Source of the DNA: Pseudomonadota bacterium
GTDB lineage: Bacteria; Pseudomonadota; Gammaproteobacteria; Burkholderiales; Burkholderiaceae
DNA: 7,108 nucleotides
NCBI GenBank assembly: GCA_023441105.1
Contig: JAEZQX010000080.1
Coordinates: forward strand, 1 to 7,108
Direction of reading: 5' to 3'
A model generated the notes under the pieces. It was given only the letters and a program-made list of their open reading frames with translations, searched no databases and was not told the DNA's origin. Within the stretch, counting starts at the first letter, position 1; the number at the start of each line of letters is the position of its first letter. Positions 1 through 5,051 of this stretch are shown here, in pieces. Made by a program: the position numbers and the translations under genes.

Positions 1-124
1 GCGCCGGGGGCTGGCCCCGGCGCTGGACTTCGGCGGCGGCAGGGGCGGCGAGAATCGCACAACCGGCGGCGGCAAGCAGCCAGGCCACCGCGCGCGCGGC
101 GCGGTCGTGGAGCAGCGGAATCAA
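1..124 (-). CDS. Partial gene for an exported protein of unknown function (N-terminal 41 residues)
   Basis: The function is not recognisable, because only the first 41 codons lie in the window and the gene continues past the left edge. Translation from a TTG at 124 gives a classical Sec signal peptide: a short basic segment (HDRAAR, residues 6-11), a hydrophobic Ala/Leu core (about residues 12-27) and a likely signal peptidase I site at PAAA-EV (after residue 31). TTG is chosen because GGGAG lies 6 nt upstream (135-131) and because no ATG or GTG exists in this frame between it and the stop codon of the dehydratase gene. An AAGC at residues 19-22 loosely resembles a lipobox, but the AAA-E site looks better. 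The gene is 54 bp downstream of the dehydratase gene on the same strand, so co-transcription is likely. It could be a periplasmic binding protein or an exported enzyme; nothing visible decides. Confidence 0.5.
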   Translation of the reverse strand, partial: MIPLLHDRAARAVAWLLAAAGCAILAAPAAAEVQRRGQPPA

Positions 125-158
125 TGACGTCTCCCGGTAAGCGGCAGGGCGATCAGCG

Positions 159-178
159 CCGGCGGCGAACGCCGCCGG
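159..178 (-). repeat. Perfect GC-rich hairpin just after the dehydratase stop codon
   Basis: CCGGCGGC and GCCGCCGG form a perfect 8-bp stem around a 4-nt loop (GAAC on the plus strand, GTTC on the minus strand), starting immediately after the minus-strand TGA at 181-179. No run of T follows on the minus strand, so a canonical intrinsic terminator is not supported. It may be a 3'-end stabilising stem, an attenuator or processing element before the downstream exported-protein gene, or a Rho-independent terminator with a poor U tract. The structure is seen directly; its function is inferred. Confidence 0.4.
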
Positions 179-1711
179 TCACATCACCGCACCGAGATAC
201 CAGGGCACGAACTCCTCCGATCCCATGCCGTAGGCTTCGCTCTTGCTCTTCTCGCCGGATGCGGTGCGCAGCATCAGCTCGAAGATCTGCTGGCCTTTTT
301 CCGCCACCGTGCAGTTGCCTTCGACGATGTCGCCGCAGTTGATGTCCATGTCCTCGGTCATGCGCTCGTAGAGTGGCGTGTTGGTGGCGAGCTTGAGCGA
401 GGGGGAGGGCTTGCAACCGTAGACCGAGCCGCGGCCGGTGGTGAAGCAGATGAGGTTGGCGCCGCCCGCGACCTGGCCGGTGGCGGACACCGGGTCGTAG
501 CCGGGCGTGTCCATGAACACCATGCCCCTGGCGGTGACCGGTTCGGCATAGTTGAAGACGTCGACGAGGTTGGTGGTGCCCGCCTTGGCCACCGCGCCCA
601 GCGACTTCTCGAGGATGGTGGTCAGCCCGCCGGCCTTGTTGCCGGGCGACGGATTGTTGTCCATGCTGCCTTCGTTGCGGGCGGTATAGCCTTCCCACCA
701 GTGGATGCGATCGATCAGCTTCTGGGCGACGGCCGGGTCCACCGCGCGCCGCGTCAGCAGGTGTTCGGCGCCGTAGATCTCCGGCGTCTCCGACAGGATC
801 ACCGTGCCGCCGTGCGCCACCACCAGGTCGCAGGCCGCTCCCAGGGCGGGGTTGGCGGAGATGCCCGAGTAACCATCGGAGCCGCCGCACTGCAGCCCGA
901 CGGTCAGCCAGGCCGCCGGCACCGGCTCGCGCTGCAGCCGGTTGGCGATGGGCAGCATCGACTCGACCGCCTCGATGCCGGCCTTCACGGTCTTGCGGCT
1001 GCCGCCCGAGGCCTGGATGATCAGCGGCCTCAGCAGCTTGTCTTCCTCCAGGCCCTGGGCCTGGAACAGGGCGTCCATCTGGTTCGCTTCGCAGCCGAGG
1101 CCGATGATCACGACACCGGCGAAGTTGGGATGGCGCACATAGCCGGCGATGGTCCGGCGCAGCACGTCCATGCCCTTGCCGTTGCTGTCCATGCCGCAGC
1201 CGACGCTGTGGGTGATCGGCACCACGCCGTCGACGTTCGGGAAGGCGGCCAGCCGCTCGTCGGTGAAGTGCGCCGCCACGTACTTGGAGACGCTGGCCGA
1301 ACAGTTGACGGTCGAGATGACGCCGATGTAGTTGCGCGTGGCGATGCGGCCGTCGGCACGAACGTAGCCGTTGAAGGTGGCGGGCCTGGCGACCTTGGGC
1401 GTGGGCTTGACGTCCACGCCGATCGCATAGTCGCGCTCGAATCCGTCGAAGGCGAGGTTGTGGGTGTGCACGTGCTGGCCCGGCAGGATGTCGCGGCTGG
1501 CGAAACCGATGATCTGGTTGTAGCGGCGCACCGGCTGACCCTGGGCCACGGCCCGGGTAGCCACCTTGTGGCCCGGCGGAATCGCGTCGACGCAGACCAC
1601 GTCTTCACCCTCGAGGCGGGTCCCGGCGGAGAGCGGCTTGGCGGCGATGACGACGTCGTCGGCGGCATTGAGGCGCAGGATCGATTTGCGGATCAGCGAG
1701 ACAGCAGTCAT
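179..1711 (-). CDS. Altronate/galactarate dehydratase family protein (UxaA/GarD-like), 510 aa
   Basis: This is a sugar-acid dehydratase of the UxaA/GarD family. Members remove water from aldonic or aldaric acids such as D-altronate or galactarate to give 2-keto-3-deoxy acids, and need a divalent metal (iron in studied members). The length matches the family (about 495-525 aa). An N-terminal SAF-type domain (about residues 11-88) carries PPGHKVA (45-51) and HVHTHN (80-85). A linker leads to the catalytic UxaA domain, which begins around GYVRADGRIATRN (115-127). Family hallmarks follow: TVNC (134-137), HSVGCG (168-173), GLGCE (204-208), QCGGSDGYSGISANP (274-288), NPSPGNKAGG (353-362) and TGRGSVYG (425-432). 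ATG at 1711 is chosen because homology begins there, although its ribosome site is weak (GGAA, 5 nt upstream). The frame stays open far upstream, but only antisense to the MOSC gene. Motifs are mixed between UxaA and GarD, and no uronate-pathway neighbour is visible, so the substrate is open. Confidence 0.93.
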   Translation of the reverse strand: MTAVSLIRKSILRLNAADDVVIAAKPLSAGTRLEGEDVVCVDAIPPGHKVATRAVAQGQPVRRYNQIIGFASRDILPGQHVHTHNLAFDGFERDYAIGVDVKPTPKVARPATFNGYVRADGRIATRNYIGVISTVNCSASVSKYVAAHFTDERLAAFPNVDGVVPITHSVGCGMDSNGKGMDVLRRTIAGYVRHPNFAGVVIIGLGCEANQMDALFQAQGLEEDKLLRPLIIQASGGSRKTVKAGIEAVESMLPIANRLQREPVPAAWLTVGLQCGGSDGYSGISANPALGAACDLVVAHGGTVILSETPEIYGAEHLLTRRAVDPAVAQKLIDRIHWWEGYTARNEGSMDNNPSPGNKAGGLTTILEKSLGAVAKAGTTNLVDVFNYAEPVTARGMVFMDTPGYDPVSATGQVAGGANLICFTTGRGSVYGCKPSPSLKLATNTPLYERMTEDMDINCGDIVEGNCTVAEKGQQIFELMLRTASGEKSKSEAYGMGSEEFVPWYLGAVM

Positions 1712-1927
1712 GGGTGTTCCAGTTGGAGCGGTGGAGGGCGGGCAAAGCGGGGGCGCGAAGCGGCGCGGGAGCGCGCCGGAGCGGCCCAGGGGGAATTCTA
1801 GATCGGTTACCGGCCGGTCGCCGGCTCGACCTTCCGGGCGGCAGTTCCTTACAATGCGGCCTCGCCGGCGGAATTCCAGCAATTCGGCCGCTTCCCATCC
1901 CATCGTCAGGTCCACCGAGCGCCGCCC
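1712..1927. promoter_or_regulatory. Divergent intergenic region between the dehydratase and MOSC genes
   Basis: This 216-bp spacer is the only sizeable non-coding stretch and must hold the start signals for both flanking genes. It contains a good plus-strand promoter candidate (listed separately). On the minus strand, TAGAAT at 1800-1795 resembles a -10 box for the dehydratase gene, but no convincing -35 lies 16-18 bp upstream of it. A perfect 10-bp palindrome, ACCGGCCGGT (1809-1818), lies between the two candidate -10 boxes and could be an operator. In DNA this GC-rich it could equally be chance. No small ORF here looks real. Confidence 0.4.
1826..1855 (+). promoter_or_regulatory. Candidate sigma-70-type promoter for the MOSC gene
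   Basis: A -35-like TCGACC (1826-1831; four of six matches to TTGACA) is followed after 18 bp by TACAAT (1850-1855; five of six matches to TATAAT). This AT-rich hexamer stands out from the surrounding GC-rich sequence. It predicts transcription starting near 1862 and a leader of about 65 nt before the ATG at 1928. This is a pattern match only. Confidence 0.4.
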
Positions 1928-2773
1928 ATGCCCGCCGTAGCCGATCTCTTCATCTATCCGGTCAAGTCGTGCGCCGGCATCCGCGTCACGTCGGCGGATC
2001 TCTGGGAAACCGGGCTGTACCTGGACCGGCTGTGGATGGTGGTCACCGCCGACGGGCATTTCATCTCGCAGCGCACCGTCCCGCGCCTGGCCCTGGTGAG
2101 CACGGCGCTGCGGTTCGAGACGCTGCAGTTGCGCGCGCCGGGCATGCTGCGGCTGGACATTCCGATCGGCGGCTTCGATTACGCCCCGGAGCGCCGCATC
2201 GAGGTCGAGGTGTGGGGCGACCGGGTGGCGGCGTTCCCCGAGAACGAGCTGGTCAACACCTGGTTCAGCCGCTTTCTCGAGATGCCGGTGCGGCTGGTGC
2301 GGATCGACCCCGATTTCCGCCGGCTGTGCAATCCGGACTGGACCAAGGAGCACGAGGCGATCACCCAGTTCGCCGACGGCTACCCGCTGCTGGTGATCTC
2401 CAAGGCTTCGCTGGACGACCTGAACCAGCGGCTGCAGGCCGCCGGCAAGTCGCCGGTGCCGATCGAACGCTTCCGGCCGAACATCGTCGTCGACGGGCTC
2501 GACGCCTATGGCGAGGATCACCTGGCAACGCTCGCCGCGCCCGGCTACGAGCTCAGGATGGTCAAGCCCTGCGCCCGCTGCGGCATCCCGTGCGTCGACC
2601 AGCAGACCGGCGAGGTCGGCAACGAGCCGCTCGACACGCTGCTCGGCTACCGCCAGGATCCGCGGGTCGACGGCGCCACCTTCGGCATGAACGCGATCGT
2701 GCTGCGCGGCGCCGACGAGGCGGTGGTGCGGGTGGGCGACGAACTGGAGGCAGCCGTCGACTTCGGCGACTGA
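1928..2773 (+). CDS. MOSC domain-containing molybdenum-cofactor protein (YcbX/mARC-like, no ferredoxin domain), 281 aa
   Basis: This protein belongs to the MOSC superfamily, which binds the molybdenum cofactor. Studied relatives (bacterial YcbX, mammalian mARC) reduce N-hydroxylated compounds such as amidoximes and hydroxylamines. The N-terminal MOSC beta-barrel domain starts at once with YPVKSCAG (10-17), followed by RLWMVV..DG.FISQR (34-49). The catalytic MOSC domain carries GYPLLVIS, RFRPNIVV (181-188), G-ED (195-197) and KPCARC (213-218); one of Cys215/Cys218 is expected to ligate molybdenum, as in the C-x-x-C region of YcbX and mARC. E. coli YcbX is about 370 aa with a C-terminal 2Fe-2S ferredoxin domain, but this protein ends right after the barrel and so needs a separate electron donor, none of which is encoded here. 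The N-terminus is cytoplasmic in style, with no signal peptide. The ATG is supported by homology starting at residue 4; its ribosome site is weak. It converges with the Mpo1-like gene. Confidence 0.93.
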   Translation: MPAVADLFIYPVKSCAGIRVTSADLWETGLYLDRLWMVVTADGHFISQRTVPRLALVSTALRFETLQLRAPGMLRLDIPIGGFDYAPERRIEVEVWGDRVAAFPENELVNTWFSRFLEMPVRLVRIDPDFRRLCNPDWTKEHEAITQFADGYPLLVISKASLDDLNQRLQAAGKSPVPIERFRPNIVVDGLDAYGEDHLATLAAPGYELRMVKPCARCGIPCVDQQTGEVGNEPLDTLLGYRQDPRVDGATFGMNAIVLRGADEAVVRVGDELEAAVDFGD

Positions 2774-2802
2774 TTCCGTTGCCATGGTCTCGTCCGGAAA
2801 GG

Positions 2803-2834
2803 CCGCCCGCCGGGCGGAAGCGGCGCCGTGCGCC
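2803..2834 (-). terminator. Paired GC hairpins between convergent genes, possible terminator
   Basis: The 76-bp gap between the MOSC gene (stop at 2773) and the oppositely oriented Mpo1-like gene (stop at 2850) contains two short perfect hairpins: CCGCCC-GCC-GGGCGG (2803-2817) and GGCGC-CGT-GCGCC (2822-2834). On the minus strand the first is followed by CCTTTCC, a poor U tract. That makes it a weak intrinsic terminator candidate for the Mpo1-like transcript and possibly a bidirectional one. The location between convergent stops supports the idea; the stems are short. Confidence 0.35.
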
Positions 2835-2849
2835 GTGCCGCGCGGGCTC

Positions 2850-3386
2850 CTAGGCTGCGAGCTTGGTCGGATTGCTGCCGTTGCGCCGTACCGGGCCCAC
2901 TTGCGCCTCGACCGCGGAGCGCGCGCGCTGCAGCAGGCCCAGCGCGAACAATGCCTCGCAGAGCACGAAGAGCGGCCCCACGATCAGTCCCACCAGGTCG
3001 TCCAGGAAGGCGGGCTTGCGTCCCTCGAACACATGACCGATGGCCTGGATGATCCAGCCCACCACGAACAGGCCGCCGCCCCAGCCGAGCCAGGCGGCGG
3101 TGTCGAGGGCGGCGATCTGCCGCGCCCACCACAGCATGGCTGCCAGGACCAGGGCCATCAGCAGCCCGGTGCCGGCATGCAGGCGCAGGTAGTAGAGGCC
3201 GGTGGCGAGCGCTACCAGCAGCGCCGGCGACACCGGCAGCCCGGCGACGTCGAAGAGCGGCGGCCGCGACAGCAGGATCACCACGGCGAACATGATCATC
3301 GGCACGCCGAGGAAATGGGTGGCGATGTTGCGCGGATCGCGGTGGTAGGCAGCGTATTGCGCCAGTTGCTGCTCGAATGTCTTCAT
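2850..3386 (-). CDS. Mpo1-like / DUF962 integral membrane protein, 178 aa
   Basis: This is a small polytopic membrane protein of the DUF962 (Mpo1, yeast YGL010w) family. The yeast protein is an iron(II)-dependent dioxygenase that shortens 2-hydroxy fatty acids by one carbon (alpha-oxidation); the bacterial activity is not assumed to be the same. The hallmarks are present: YHRDPRNIATHFLGVP (14-29) with His15 and His24, and WIIQAIGHVFEGRKPAFLDD (111-130) with His118 and Glu121, then PLFVLCEALFALG (138-150). Conserved histidines of this type are the proposed iron ligands. About four membrane segments are visible (around residues 28-40, 53-68, 72-87 and 99-118), with a further hydrophobic stretch at 131-152. 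The basic C-terminal tail (VRRNGSNPTK) is probably cytoplasmic. The start at 3386 fits the family N-terminus (KTFEQQLAQYAAYHRD), although GGCGGG directly abuts the ATG instead of sitting at Shine-Dalgarno distance. It is divergent from the TauE-like gene by 56 bp. Confidence 0.9.
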   Translation of the reverse strand: MKTFEQQLAQYAAYHRDPRNIATHFLGVPMIMFAVVILLSRPPLFDVAGLPVSPALLVALATGLYYLRLHAGTGLLMALVLAAMLWWARQIAALDTAAWLGWGGGLFVVGWIIQAIGHVFEGRKPAFLDDLVGLIVGPLFVLCEALFALGLLQRARSAVEAQVGPVRRNGSNPTKLAA

Positions 3387-3404
3387 CCCGCCATCGTAGG
3401 CGGG
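3387..3404. repeat. Inverted repeat directly upstream of the Mpo1-like start codon
   Basis: CCCGCC and GGCGGG (6-bp arms, 6-nt spacer ATCGTA on the plus strand) abut the minus-strand ATG at 3386 within the 56-bp divergent gap to the TauE-like gene. In the minus-strand mRNA this hairpin would occupy the ribosome-binding region. In DNA it could be an operator serving one or both divergent genes. The arms are short and GC-only, so chance is possible. Confidence 0.3.
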
Positions 3405-3442
3405 TGGGGTGGCGGCCGCAAGTTGCAGCGCAGGATCGGCCC

Positions 3443-4213
3443 GTGATCGGCGACTTCTCGCTCCTGCAATGGGTGCTGATGCTGGTGATCGCCCTCGCCT
3501 CCGGCTTCGTGCACGGCTTCGTCGGCATCGGCTTTCCGCTGATCGCGACGCCGCTGTTCGCGCTGATGTTCAGCTTCCAGCGGGCCGTGCCGATGCTGGT
3601 GCTGCCCACGCTGGTGCTGGTGGTGTGCACCTTCGTCGCCTTCGGCAAGGCCATCTCGCCGCGGGAGGCCTTCCGGCGCTACTGGCCGCTGCTGCCGATG
3701 TCGCCGATCGGCATCGTCGTCGGCACCCAGCTGCTCTTCGCCGTCGACCAGGACCTGCTGATGATCACGCTGGCCGCGGTCATGGGCTTGTATCTCTACC
3801 TCGACTGGCGCGGCCGCACCCGGGTCGACCTGATGCACCGCCATCCCACGGCCTTCGCGTTTCCATTCGGCCTCGCCGCCGGCATCTGCGAGGGGGCGGT
3901 CAACGTTTCCGGGCCGATGCTGCTGATCTATTTCCTGCTGCTCGACCTGCCGGCCACCGCGATCATCGCCGCCATGAACTACCTGTTCCTGCTCGGCAAG
4001 GTGGTGCAGGCCGGCGCGCTCGGCGCGCGCGGCGCCTTCGATACCGGCGTCCTGCAGGCGGCGCTGCCGCTCGCCCTGGCCGGTGCCGCGACCTTCTTTT
4101 CCGGGGTCAGGCTGCGTTCGCGGTTCGAGCCCAGCCGCTATCGCGGCTGGCTGAAGGCGACGCTCGCCTTCATGGCGCTGATACTGCTCTTGCGGGTGGC
4201 GCGGGGCGCGTGA
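3443..4213 (+). CDS. TauE/SafE family membrane permease (putative sulfite/organosulfonate exporter), 256 aa
   Basis: This is an integral inner-membrane protein of the TauE/SafE (formerly DUF81) family, whose members are implicated in export of sulfite, sulfoacetate or other small organic anions. It shows the internal two-fold duplication typical of the family: GFVHGFVGIGFPLIATPL (21-38) opens the first half and LAAGICEGAVNVSGPMLL (144-161) the second. Each half has about four hydrophobic helices, separated by a polar loop rich in Arg/His (123-135). GTG at 3443 is preferred because AGGA lies 7 nt upstream and the protein then begins a few residues before the first helix. The in-frame ATG at 3377 would add 22 mostly basic residues and overlap the start of the divergent Mpo1-like gene. 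Neighbours give no sulfur-metabolism context, so the substrate is unknown. Its 3' end overlaps the convergent SGNH hydrolase gene by 44 bp. Confidence 0.88.
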   Translation: MIGDFSLLQWVLMLVIALASGFVHGFVGIGFPLIATPLFALMFSFQRAVPMLVLPTLVLVVCTFVAFGKAISPREAFRRYWPLLPMSPIGIVVGTQLLFAVDQDLLMITLAAVMGLYLYLDWRGRTRVDLMHRHPTAFAFPFGLAAGICEGAVNVSGPMLLIYFLLLDLPATAIIAAMNYLFLLGKVVQAGALGARGAFDTGVLQAALPLALAGAATFFSGVRLRSRFEPSRYRGWLKATLAFMALILLLRVARGA

Positions 4214-5051
4214 CCACGTGCGCCAGGTTGCGGGTGGCGACCCTGGCGCGGACGTGCCGGTCGGCGGCGCTGCGCAGGCTGGTTGCGAGGGCGATCGCCA
4301 TGCAGTGGTAGCTGTCGTCGGTCATGTGCAACTGGTCGGGGTGGACCATCCTGCTGTAGCCGCCGCCGAGGCTCGCCGCCCAGCTCTTCATCAGCCGGTA
4401 GCGATGGAACACCGCCGTGCCGGTGGACTGCCCGACCCGCGCCATCATCGCCAGGATCTCGTCGCGCGCCGGCGCGCTGTCGATCCGGGGGGCATACTGC
4501 AGGTCCATCAGCACCACTTCGGCGCCGCTGTCCCGGATGCGCTGGATGCCGAGCCGCGCGCCTTTCTCGATCTCCGCCAGCGGCCGGCCGCGCAGCAGCC
4601 CGTTGCTGCCGAACTGCCAGATGACCAGGTCCGGCTTGTGGGCAAGCACGTCCCGGTCCAGCCGCGCCAGCATGTCCGGCACCTCCTGGCCGTTGGCGCC
4701 GGCATTGACCACGTCGATCACATGCCCCGGGAACAGACGCGCAAGGTCCTCCTCCAGCTGGTCGGGATAGGAGTTCCCGGGGGTCGTGGCGCCGGCGCCG
4801 GCGGTGGACGAGGAGCCGATGGCGACGATCTTCAGGCTGCGGCTCTGGTCCAGCCGGGCCAGGAAACGTGCCGGCTCGCCCTCCATCACGGCCGCCGAAC
4901 CGGCTTCCGGACAAGGCCCGGGCGGCGCCGCCGCAGCCAGTCCCGGGATGGCCATGGCCGCTGCCAGCAGGATCGCGGCGGCCCGGCCGACGCGGCGGCT
5001 GCCAGCTCGTTGTTGCAAATCGTTGCCATTCGACGTCCGGAAGTCGATCAT
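4170..5051 (-). CDS. Exported SGNH/GDSL-type hydrolase with readable catalytic motifs, 293 aa
   Basis: This is a periplasmic SGNH-fold esterase/acyl-transfer protein. Residues 16-42 form a Sec signal peptide with a long Ala/Leu core ending LAAAAP. Block I is IGSSSTAG (78-85), with Ser81 at the nucleophile position and Ser80 where the classical GDS motif has Asp. Block II is NAGANGQ (116-122) with Gly118. Block III is WQFGSNG (145-151), with Asn150 as the oxyanion residue. Block V is DQLH (239-242), supplying Asp239 and His242. A conventional Ser-His-Asp set is therefore complete. The start is ATG at 5051, which shares ATGA with the stop of the upstream paralogue and has AAGGTGG just upstream; the open frame up to 5126 gives a poorer N-terminus. 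It is the last gene of the OpgC operon, so a role in adding, moving or removing acyl groups on an envelope glycan is inferred. The last 30 or so residues are basic and Pro/Ala-rich, and encode across the convergent permease gene. Confidence 0.88.
   Translation of the reverse strand: MIDFRTSNGNDLQQRAGSRRVGRAAAILLAAAMAIPGLAAAAPPGPCPEAGSAAVMEGEPARFLARLDQSRSLKIVAIGSSSTAGAGATTPGNSYPDQLEEDLARLFPGHVIDVVNAGANGQEVPDMLARLDRDVLAHKPDLVIWQFGSNGLLRGRPLAEIEKGARLGIQRIRDSGAEVVLMDLQYAPRIDSAPARDEILAMMARVGQSTGTAVFHRYRLMKSWAASLGGGYSRMVHPDQLHMTDDSYHCMAIALATSLRSAADRHVRARVATRNLAHVVTRPAPPARAVSAP

Noticed and set aside
701..1801. Long plus-strand open frame (366 codons) antisense to the dehydratase
   Set aside because: Low-complexity Gly/Arg/Asp/Val-rich translation typical of a shadow of a GC-rich gene; the opposite strand encodes an unmistakable UxaA/GarD protein.
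1712..2785. Upstream in-frame extension of the dehydratase reading frame (868 codons in total)
   Set aside because: The extra part lies antisense to the MOSC gene, has no family similarity, and homology begins at the ATG at 1711.
1714..2853. Plus-strand open frame of 379 codons overlapping the MOSC gene in another frame
   Set aside because: Arg/Ala/Gly/Pro-rich nonsense translation, whereas the frame at 1928-2773 gives the conserved MOSC motifs.
3377..3442. ATG at 3377 as the start of the TauE-like permease
   Set aside because: It would overlap the divergent Mpo1-like start codon and add a basic segment unlike the family; GTG at 3443 has AGGA at proper spacing. It is not fully excluded.
2647..3654. 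Minus-strand open frame of 335 codons across the Mpo1-like gene
   Set aside because: It overlaps three recognisable genes out of frame and has no coherent protein features.
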